64,000 nucleotides of DNA from an uncultured Prevotella sp. (GTDB lineage Bacteria; Bacteroidota; Bacteroidia; Bacteroidales; Bacteroidaceae). The notes under the pieces are model-generated. The model was not told the origin of the DNA. It was given only the letters and a program-made list of their open reading frames with translations, and did no database searches. The DNA lies in the NCBI GenBank assembly GCA_934196725.1, contig CAKPWR010000001.1:40054-104053 (forward strand). Direction: 5' to 3'. The position numbers were made by a program, and so were the translations under genes. Shown in pieces: positions 45,894 through 51,730 of this stretch. The number at the start of each line of letters is the position of its first letter. Position 1 is the first letter of the stretch.

Positions 45894-46219
45894 TATTGGA
45901 TCAAACTTGCTTCTGCCCTTTACCTTTCCCTTTGACCGGTGGACATTGGTTCAGGGCGTATTGATTCAAACTTGCTTCTGTCCTTTATTCAAGTTTCGCA
46001 AGTGAGGGAATTAATTGAAGTTAAAGAAGTTATCACTCCCTACGGTCGTTCGGGAAGTTAAGAGACAATAGTCTTTTGCCGTAAAACGTAGGACATTTGT
46101 CCCTTAACTTCCCTCTAACTTCTCTAACTTCCCTTAACTTCCCCACATGCGAAAGTTCAGTCCTTTACCTTTCCCTTTGACCGGTGAACATTGGTTCAGG
46201 GCGTATTGGATCAAACTTG
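45885..46219. repeat. 65-bp direct repeat next to the palindromic element, interrupted by a MITE
   Basis: TTCAGGGCGTATTG begins units at 45885, 45950 and 46195. The unit includes CAAACTTGCTTCTG, CCTTTACCTTTCCC, TTTGACCGGTG and ACATTGG. The second unit is split by the MITE-like element at 45988-46160, while the first unit is intact and shows the uninterrupted sequence. Confidence 0.85.
45988..46160. mobile_element. MITE-like element, copy 2 (173 bp)
   Basis: Ends TTCAAGTTTCGCA and TGCGAAAGTTCAG match those of copy 1. It is flanked by TCCTTTA on both sides (45981-45987 and 46161-46167). The neighbouring intact 65-bp unit reads CTTCTGCCCTTTACCTTTCC, an empty site with a single copy of this 7-bp target (one mismatch outside it). 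Internal blocks (GAAGTTAAAGAAGTTATC, TCCCTACGGTCG, TTAAGAGACAATAGTC) correspond to copy 1. Confidence 0.88.
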
Positions 46220-46981
46220 CTAGAACCTCCTTGCGATATGCGCCATGTGGACCGCTACAAGGCCGGCGGTTTCGGTACGGAGGCGGCTGGTGCCCAGGGA
46301 TACGCTCTCGTAGCCGTTCTCCAGAGCAAGGCGAACCTCATCGATGGAGAAATCGCCTTCCGGACCTACCAATACTGTAATATCAGCATCGGAAGCAACT
46401 GGGGCATCGGAAGCAACTGGGGCATCTGCATTCTGGATACGGGAAATCTCGGTAAAGAAATCTTTCTTCTCTACCTCTTCGTAACAATGACAGATAAACT
46501 TTCTGCCGGGACGAGGGGTCTGGATAAACTCCTTGAAGCTGACCAGCTCGTTCACCACCGGTTTCCACGCCTTATGACTCTGCTTGACGGCAGAAATCAC
46601 AATCTTGTCAATTCTTGGCGTCTTCACCACCTTGCGCTCAGAAAACTGGCAGTTGAGGAACGAGAGTTCATCAAATCCGATTTCCGTGGCTTTCTCAGCC
46701 ATCCATTCGATGCGCTCCATCATCTTGGTTGGCGCAATCGCCAGATGGATATGTCCCTTCCAGGCACGCTGCTGCGGCATCTCTTCCTTGATTTCATAGA
46801 GACAGCGCTTGCTGGATGCAGCAGTAACCTCAGCACGGAAAAAGGAGCCGTCTCCATCCATGAGGAAGATCTCATCCCCACCCTTCAATCGCAGAACGCG
46901 CAGGGCATGGGTAGCTTCCTCGGCAGGCAGTTCCACCTGATGAGCCGCATCCGGCACATAGAAATATCTAACTTCCTTCAT
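46220..46981 (-). CDS. rsmE: 16S rRNA (uracil1498-N3)-methyltransferase RsmE
   Basis: A 253-residue SPOUT-class methyltransferase that modifies U1498 of 16S rRNA using S-adenosylmethionine. Family motifs: LAIAPTKMMERIEWMAEKAT, the knot motif VLVGPEGDFSIDEV, and SLGTSRLRTETAG near the C-terminus. A 6-residue duplication (DAPVAS twice) lies just before the knot motif and is encoded by an 18-bp tandem repeat. The start codon overlaps the stop of the upstream nuclease gene by one base (TAATG), so they are co-translated. Last gene of a three-gene operon with nupG-like and DUF151 genes. Confidence 0.95.
   Translation of the reverse strand: MKEVRYFYVPDAAHQVELPAEEATHALRVLRLKGGDEIFLMDGDGSFFRAEVTAASSKRCLYEIKEEMPQQRAWKGHIHLAIAPTKMMERIEWMAEKATEIGFDELSFLNCQFSERKVVKTPRIDKIVISAVKQSHKAWKPVVNELVSFKEFIQTPRPGRKFICHCYEEVEKKDFFTEISRIQNADAPVASDAPVASDADITVLVGPEGDFSIDEVRLALENGYESVSLGTSRLRTETAGLVAVHMAHIARRF
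46385..46420. repeat. 18-bp in-frame tandem duplication in rsmE
   Basis: GCATCGGAAGCAACTGGG occurs twice in a row with no mismatch. It adds six residues to a variable loop and keeps the frame. Confidence 0.9.
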
Positions 46982-47538
46982 TATTTGTTCGCATTTTTCG
47001 CCTTTTCCTCACGGCGCTTGATTTCATCACGGATATAAGAAGCATCTTCATACTTCTCATCATCTACAGCTCTCTGCAAAGCCAGTTCCAACAGTCGGTC
47101 TGGCAGGGTCAGGATAGGAATAGCCACACGCTGCATTCCTCCTTCATAAGGAGTAGAAAAGTTTCTGATTACCTCTTCAGATGTCAGAATTTCATACCCG
47201 TTCATCAAAGAAAGCAGGATGGCATCTTCTATCTGGAGCAGGTAAGACTGGTCAGTATCAACATTCACCAGCTTCGTCTTCAGTCCCACTCCCTTGATTC
47301 CCAAGACCTCAATCTCATAACGAGCCGCCTCATCTTCTTTCAGAACCTGCGCCAGCACGTCAACGGCACCAATTCTCTCTTCATCCTTGTGCTGCTCATA
47401 CTCCTTGATTTTCATCGCCACCTCTGGAATGGTGAGGATGGTAAGCACGCGGGTTTCTTCCTCATTGGTGAGGGCTATGACCCCGGCATCTACCGACTCA
47501 GCTATTGCAAAAGATCCTTTATAAACTAACTTAACCAT
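46981..47538 (-). CDS. Bifunctional nuclease family (DUF151) protein with UVR motif
   Basis: A 185-residue cytoplasmic protein. Residues 1-130 form the DUF151/bifunctional nuclease domain (EVLGIKGVGLKTKLV, YLLQIEDAILLSLMNGYEI); the C-terminus has a UVR-type helical motif (LQRAVDDEKYEDASYIRDEI), as found in UvrB/UvrC-type and stress proteins. Such fusions are common in Bacteroidetes; their in vivo role is not well defined and may involve nucleic-acid metabolism. It is immediately downstream of the nucleoside transporter gene (no gap) and overlaps rsmE by one base. Confidence 0.88.
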   Translation of the reverse strand: MVKLVYKGSFAIAESVDAGVIALTNEEETRVLTILTIPEVAMKIKEYEQHKDEERIGAVDVLAQVLKEDEAARYEIEVLGIKGVGLKTKLVNVDTDQSYLLQIEDAILLSLMNGYEILTSEEVIRNFSTPYEGGMQRVAIPILTLPDRLLELALQRAVDDEKYEDASYIRDEIKRREEKAKNANK

Positions 47539-48837
47539 TTATTTTGTCTCCTTCTTAGGTCTGAACAAGATGGCGAAGGCAACTCCGACCAAAAGAGCAT
47601 AGCCTGCGAAGATAAACCAGCAGGTCTGCCAATCGCCCATTAAATATCCATTTTCCCAATGACAGTAATGATTGATTACCTGTCCGGCAAGGATGGTACC
47701 GATAGAGGCACCCAAACCATTCGTCATCAGCATAAACAATCCCTGAGCCGAAGCTCTCACCTTAGGTTCGCACTTCTGGTCGACGAATAGACCACCCGAC
47801 ACATTGAAGAAATCGAATGCTACACCGTATACAAGACAAGAGAGAATGAAGAGGACAACGCCAGGGAACGCCGGATTACCCATTCCGAAGAATCCGAAAC
47901 GGAACACCCATGCAAACATGGCGATGAGCATCACGATCTTGATGCCATATCGCTTGAGGAAGTATGGAATCAGGAGGATGCAGAGCGCCTCAGCAATCTG
48001 AGAGATGGATACCAGAAGCGTAGCATTATTGGCTGCAAAGGTATCCAACATGGTTGGATCACCCTTGAAGCTGGTGATAAAAGGTGTAGCATAACCGTTG
48101 GTCACCTGCAGGCTCATACCGAGCAGGCAGGAGAAGATAAAGAACAGCGCCATCTCGCGGCTCTTGAAGAGCTTGAAGGCATCGAAGCCCCATGTCTCCA
48201 CCCAGCTGCGTGCCTGCTTCTTGACCAGCTGGCACTGTGGCAAGCCGAAGCAGTAGAGGAAGAGAACGATACTCAGGATTCCCGATACGAGGAACTGGAG
48301 ATGGGTATACTGGAACTTGTTGGCATTCTCAGAGAAGAGGAACTGGAAGGTTCCGTTGTCCCAGGTGGCACAGTTGACAATCCACATCGTGACAATGAAA
48401 CCTACGGTTCCAAAGACACGGATAGGCGGGAAGTCCTTGATGGTATCCCGTCCATGGTTTTTCAGAATGGTGAAAGCTGCGGTATTGGAAAGCGCCAGCG
48501 TTGGCATGTAGAACGCCACGCTGAAGGTATAGATAGCCATGAATACCGCCTCGTTAGGAGTGGCACTCGCCTGTCCCATCAAGAAAAGTCCTATCATCGA
48601 CAGACCAGCCAGCAGATGACAGTAGCCCAGAAGGCGTTGTGGCTGGATATATTTATCCGCTACAATACCCATCAAGGTAGGCATGAAGATGGAGACTATA
48701 CCCTGAATGGTATAGAACCATGAGATTTCTGCACCCATTCCGGCTTTGCCGAGATAGTTGCCCATAGATGTGAGATAAGCTCCCCAAACAGCGAACTCCA
48801 AGAAGTTCATTATTGATAAGCGTACTTTCAGATTCAT
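47539..48837 (-). CDS. Nucleoside:H+ symporter, NupG/XapB-like MFS transporter
   Basis: A 432-residue transporter with about 12 membrane helices. The N-terminal MNFLEFAVWGAYLTSMGNYL, the FMPTLMGIVADKYIQ loop and VFGTVGFI are characteristic of the nucleoside:H+ symporter family (NupG). Predicted to take up nucleosides across the inner membrane with protons. It is the first gene of an operon with the DUF151 and rsmE genes, whose start codons overlap or abut. The promoter is about 95 bp upstream and divergent from the chromate transporter. Confidence 0.9.
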   Translation of the reverse strand: MNLKVRLSIMNFLEFAVWGAYLTSMGNYLGKAGMGAEISWFYTIQGIVSIFMPTLMGIVADKYIQPQRLLGYCHLLAGLSMIGLFLMGQASATPNEAVFMAIYTFSVAFYMPTLALSNTAAFTILKNHGRDTIKDFPPIRVFGTVGFIVTMWIVNCATWDNGTFQFLFSENANKFQYTHLQFLVSGILSIVLFLYCFGLPQCQLVKKQARSWVETWGFDAFKLFKSREMALFFIFSCLLGMSLQVTNGYATPFITSFKGDPTMLDTFAANNATLLVSISQIAEALCILLIPYFLKRYGIKIVMLIAMFAWVFRFGFFGMGNPAFPGVVLFILSCLVYGVAFDFFNVSGGLFVDQKCEPKVRASAQGLFMLMTNGLGASIGTILAGQVINHYCHWENGYLMGDWQTCWFIFAGYALLVGVAFAILFRPKKETK

Positions 48838-48931
48838 ATTCTTTTTCTAATTTCTATTGGTATTAAGATTGACTGACAACTGCATTGAATGCAACCGTTT
48901 TTTGATTGTTTTTATTGCAGTTTATAGTGTG

Positions 48932-48939
48932 CAAAGATA
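48932..48939 (-). promoter_or_regulatory. -7 box of the nupG-like/DUF151/rsmE operon
   Basis: TATCTTTG followed by CACAC on the minus strand; leader about 90 nt; no clear -33 box. Confidence 0.6.
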
Positions 48940-49013
48940 CATAATTTATCGAAAAGAGCGTAATTTTTTGCAGAATATCGTTAAGAAAGCTAGTTTATTT
49001 AACAAATAATGTG

Positions 49014-49021
49014 TAATTTTG
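49014..49021 (+). promoter_or_regulatory. -7 box of the chromate transporter genes
   Basis: TAATTTTG followed by CAGCC, 27 bp before the ATG at 49049. Confidence 0.55.
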
Positions 49022-49048
49022 CAGCCAAAATCAAAGAATCAAGAGATT

Positions 49049-49576
49049 ATGTTAGTAAAGTTTTTCCTTACGTGTAACAAGATTGGTGCCTTCACGCTGG
49101 GTGGAGGCTACGCCATGATTCCTATCATGGAGAGAGAATTCGTGGATAAGAACCAGTGGATGAACAAGGAGGAATTCATGGACATCATGGTGGTGGCCCA
49201 AGCTACTCCGGGCATCTTTGCCATTGACATGGCGAGTCATATCGGCTATAAGCTGAAGGGAGTATGGGGCGGCATCGTGGGTGCCATCGGCATCGCGCTT
49301 CCTTCCATCATCGCCATCCTCATCATCGCCATGTTCTTCCAGCAGTTCAAGGACAATTACTGGGTGGCGAAGTTCTTTGCGGGTGTTCGTCCGGCAGTGG
49401 TGGCACTGATTGCTGCTCCCTGCTTCAAGATGGCTAAGACGGCTAGCATCAACCGGTATAACATCTGGATTCCATTCGTCTGCTGTGCGCTGATTGCCGT
49501 TTTCGGCATCTCGCCTATCTACATCATCATCGCAGCCGGTGTACTGGGATGGCTTTATGGAAAGGTAAAAAAGTAA
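49049..49576 (+). CDS. Chromate transporter, N-terminal-type half (ChrA family)
   Basis: A 175-residue membrane protein with one CHR domain: NKIGAFTLGGGYAMIPIMER, AQATPGIFAIDMASHIGYK and FFAGVRPAVVALIAA. In many bacteria ChrA is one protein with two such domains; here they are separate genes, the short-chain arrangement. The start is the ATG at 49049 (MLVKFFLTCNKI), downstream of the promoter. It ends GKVKK with the stop codon supplied by a GGTAAAAA-type array. The pair is likely to form one transporter; chromate, sulfate or another anion may be the real substrate. Confidence 0.9.
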   Translation: MLVKFFLTCNKIGAFTLGGGYAMIPIMEREFVDKNQWMNKEEFMDIMVVAQATPGIFAIDMASHIGYKLKGVWGGIVGAIGIALPSIIAILIIAMFFQQFKDNYWVAKFFAGVRPAVVALIAAPCFKMAKTASINRYNIWIPFVCCALIAVFGISPIYIIIAAGVLGWLYGKVKK

Positions 49577-49600
49577 AAAGGTAAAAAGGTAAAAAAGATA
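49563..49600. repeat. GGTAAAAA-type short tandem array 2
   Basis: AAGGTAAAAAAGTAAAAAGG and further GGTAAAAA units begin in the last codons of the first chromate transporter gene and fill the gap before the second. Confidence 0.8.
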
Positions 49601-49606
49601 GAGATT

Positions 49607-50179
49607 ATGCTGTTTCTGAAATTATTTCTTATATTTACCAAGATTGGTACATTTAATTTTGGTGGTGGATATGCGATGCTTTCGCTCATCCACAACGAGA
49701 CGGTGGTGAAGAACCACTGGCTCTCTAATGCTGAGTTTACGGATATTGTGGCTATCAGCCAGTCTACTCCGGGTCCTATCGGTATCAACTGCGCAACCTA
49801 CGTGGGTTATACCGCCTGTCTTCACGATGGTTACCCAGTCTGGGCAGCGTGGTTGGGTTCTGTCCTGGCTTCGCTCTCCATCATGTGGCTGCCCTTCATC
49901 ATCATGATTCTCATCAGCCGCTATCTGATAACCCATAAGGATTCCAAGATTGTGAAGGATGTCTTTGCGGGTCTCCGTCCTGCCATTATCGGCCTGATAG
50001 CTGCTGCAGCCGTTCTGCTGATGAACAAGGAGAATTTCGGTTCACCTCATGACAACCCATTTACTTTCGGAGTAAGTGTAGCGCTGTTTATCGGTGCTTT
50101 CTATTTTACAAAGGTAAAGAAGACCAACCCGATATTGCTGCTTTTCATCTGTGGTATCATCGGACTGTTTATCTTCTAA
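49607..50179 (+). CDS. Chromate transporter, C-terminal-type half (ChrA family)
   Basis: A 190-residue membrane protein with the second CHR domain: TKIGTFNFGGGYAMLSLIHN, SQSTPGPIGINCATYVGY and VFAGLRPAIIGLIAAAA. It lies 30 bp downstream of the first half and is certainly cotranscribed. The two halves have the antiparallel-type differences usual for such pairs. A terminator follows at 50231. Confidence 0.9.
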   Translation: MLFLKLFLIFTKIGTFNFGGGYAMLSLIHNETVVKNHWLSNAEFTDIVAISQSTPGPIGINCATYVGYTACLHDGYPVWAAWLGSVLASLSIMWLPFIIMILISRYLITHKDSKIVKDVFAGLRPAIIGLIAAAAVLLMNKENFGSPHDNPFTFGVSVALFIGAFYFTKVKKTNPILLLFICGIIGLFIF

Positions 50180-50230
50180 AGCCTTGCGGTCCTTGAGGGC
50201 AAAAGCCTTTCCCATAGGCACAAAAAAAAA

Positions 50231-50261
50231 TTGATTGTCTCACGACAACCAATCTTTTATT
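50231..50261 (+). terminator. Terminator of the chromate transporter pair
   Basis: TTGATTGTC and GACAACCAA pair with one mismatch around TCAC, followed by TCTTTTATT. Confidence 0.65.
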
Positions 50262-50353
50262 AACCTTAATAATCTAATACCATGAAAAACACGCTGCAAA
50301 ATTACTAATTTTCTTGCAACAACATGTATAAGATATAGAAAAAGTTTCTGTTT

Positions 50354-51001
50354 TTAACTCTCCTTAAAAGATTTTCCACTCCAATTAAATTTTCTTTGCA
50401 ATTTGATTGCATTTATGAGTTTCTTGTCTTCCGTAGAGAGAAGAGGCAAAGAGAGGCGGATTACCACTGCATTTTCATGCTGCAACAGCAAGGCACTCAC
50501 CATTCTCGGTTCAATCATCGCCTTCAACTCCTCAAAGCGGGATTCGCTCATCGTATCCGGTTTCTGAACCAGACTACCTGCCAGTTCCCCGATGCCCTTG
50601 CCATCGAAAAGACGACTTGCATCCAGGGCTTTCCAATCCTGGGTGAAAAGATGCAGCTCACTCTCCTTCTCCGGTCCGGCGAAGGTCTTGACCACGCAGA
50701 GCACAGAGTCGCCCTGCTCCATCGGCAGTTTCTTCATCTGAAGAGTAGAAGCCGAGCTCAAACGTATCTGCACGAAATCCTGGGCAAGCGTATCCATCAC
50801 GCTCACCTCCCCCAGCAGGTTCTTCACCTCTGCCTTTACGCCCATCTCCTGCAGTTCTGCAAATTCCAGTCGCAGGTTGCTGTTGAGAGTTGGCGTCATC
50901 GAATCCGGCATCGAAACCAGCAAGTCCTTCATTGACTTGGCTTCCATGCCCATGCTTGCCATCATCAGGCAAGCGCATAATATATATTTTATCTTCTTCA
51001 T
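50354..51001 (-). CDS. DUF3256-family exported protein
   Basis: A 215-residue protein from MKKIKYILCACLMMASMGME, a signal peptide. MPDSMTPTLNSNLRLEFAEL followed by VKNLLGEVSVMDTLAQDFVQ is the typical beginning of DUF3256 proteins, which are frequent in Bacteroidales and have no known function. The in-frame ORF upstream of 51001 overlaps the 34-residue gene and is not used. It lies 2 bp downstream of that small gene, suggesting cotranslation, in a unit probably transcribed from 51574. Confidence 0.8.
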   Translation of the reverse strand: MKKIKYILCACLMMASMGMEAKSMKDLLVSMPDSMTPTLNSNLRLEFAELQEMGVKAEVKNLLGEVSVMDTLAQDFVQIRLSSASTLQMKKLPMEQGDSVLCVVKTFAGPEKESELHLFTQDWKALDASRLFDGKGIGELAGSLVQKPDTMSESRFEELKAMIEPRMVSALLLQHENAVVIRLSLPLLSTEDKKLINAIKLQRKFNWSGKSFKES

Positions 51002-51003
51002 CA

Positions 51004-51108
51004 CTATAATTCCTTCGACCATTTCTTTCCCCAAGGAGTAAAGAGCCAAATCAAAAATGCCGTAGCCGGAACCAAGCATATTGCAAAAGTTAAAGCTAAT
51101 GTATTCAT
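51004..51108 (-). CDS. 34-residue single-pass membrane protein (small protein 2)
   Basis: MNTLALTFAICLVPATAFLI begins a 34-residue protein with one membrane helix and the tail TPWGKKWSKEL. It ends 2 bp before the DUF3256 start codon. I do not recognise a family. It is clearly related in layout to the 34-residue protein at 51452: same length, same helix position, and the WGKK motif followed by a short charged tail ending in Leu. The two similar small genes in one unit argue that both are real. Confidence 0.65.
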   Translation of the reverse strand: MNTLALTFAICLVPATAFLIWLFTPWGKKWSKEL

Positions 51109-51118
51109 AAATTTAACG

Positions 51119-51170
51119 TTTAGAGGATGAACCCATACGCCCTGTTTAGAGGATTGCCCCATACGCCCTG
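51119..51170. repeat. 26-bp tandem duplication at the end of the palindromic element
   Basis: TTTAGAGGAT followed by CCCATACGCCCTG occurs at 51119-51144 and 51145-51170. The second copy's CGCCCTG is the beginning of the palindromic element. Confidence 0.8.
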
Positions 51171-51364
51171 AAAGGGCAGAAGCTCCTAGCCCAGGGCAAC
51201 CCCTGGGTATGATATAGAGATGGTAATTACGCCCTGTAAGGGCAAAAGCTTCCCTACAGCCGCTATATATTTTAAAGCTTTTGCCCTTACAGGGCGCAGG
51301 GCTACAACTCAAATATTACCCAGGGCGTTGCCCTGGGCTAGGAGCTTCTGCCCTTTCAGGGCGT
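51163..51364. repeat. Palindromic element, complete copy 5
   Basis: Outer arms begin ACGCCCTGAAAGGGCAGAAG and end CTTCTGCCCTTTCAGGGCGT; inner arms CGCCCTGTAAGGGCAAAAGC and GCTTTTGCCCTTACAGGGCG. The left outer arm has lost one base in its hairpin (CAGGGCAACCCCTGG). It lies between the two small membrane protein genes. Confidence 0.9.
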
Positions 51365-51451
51365 GCCGGGAACAACATGGGGCCAGTCCAATTTTCTTCG
51401 GGCTGCAACCATTGGTTCAGGGCATGAAGTATTCTGCGACAATATCAACCA

Positions 51452-51556
51452 TTAGAGATTCTCCAAGAATTTCTTACCCCATTTTGTATGAAGCCAAAGT
51501 GCCATAGCACCAGCAACGACCGTAATAGTCGCATAAATCATTACCAATCCTTCCAT
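51452..51556 (-). CDS. 34-residue single-pass membrane protein (small protein 1)
   Basis: MEGLVMIYATITVVAGAMAL starts a 34-residue protein with one membrane helix and the tail HTKWGKKFLENL. It was too short for the usual gene-length cut-offs. Support comes from a consensus promoter immediately upstream (TAATTTTG at 51581-51574 with TTTG 20 bp further up) and from the paralogue at 51004, which has the same length and the same WGKK motif at the same place. No family is recognised. Confidence 0.68.
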   Translation of the reverse strand: MEGLVMIYATITVVAGAMALWLHTKWGKKFLENL

Positions 51557-51573
51557 ATTTCTCTATTTTCCGA

Positions 51574-51604
51574 CAAAATTACGGAAAATAAATGTAATCT
51601 GCAA
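51574..51604 (-). promoter_or_regulatory. Promoter of the small membrane protein/DUF3256 unit
   Basis: TAATTTTG (51581-51574, minus strand) and TTTG/TTG (51604-51602) with a 20-bp spacer: full Bacteroidetes consensus. The leader to the 34-residue gene is about 12-15 nt. Confidence 0.75.
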
Positions 51605-51646
51605 ATGATTTAATACTTTTCTTCTGATTTTTAACCTAAAAGAAAC

Positions 51647-51687
51647 GAAAAAGGAGGAAAGTGCTTCCTCTTGAAACACTTCCCTCC
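51647..51687 (-). terminator. Intrinsic terminator of ppdK
   Basis: On the minus strand GGAGGGAAGTG and CACTTTCCTCC form an 11-bp stem with one mismatch, followed by TTTTTCG. Confidence 0.75.
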
Positions 51688-51730
51688 AATTATCTAATCT
51701 ATTAATCGTACTTTCTTCTTCAGAAGAGAT

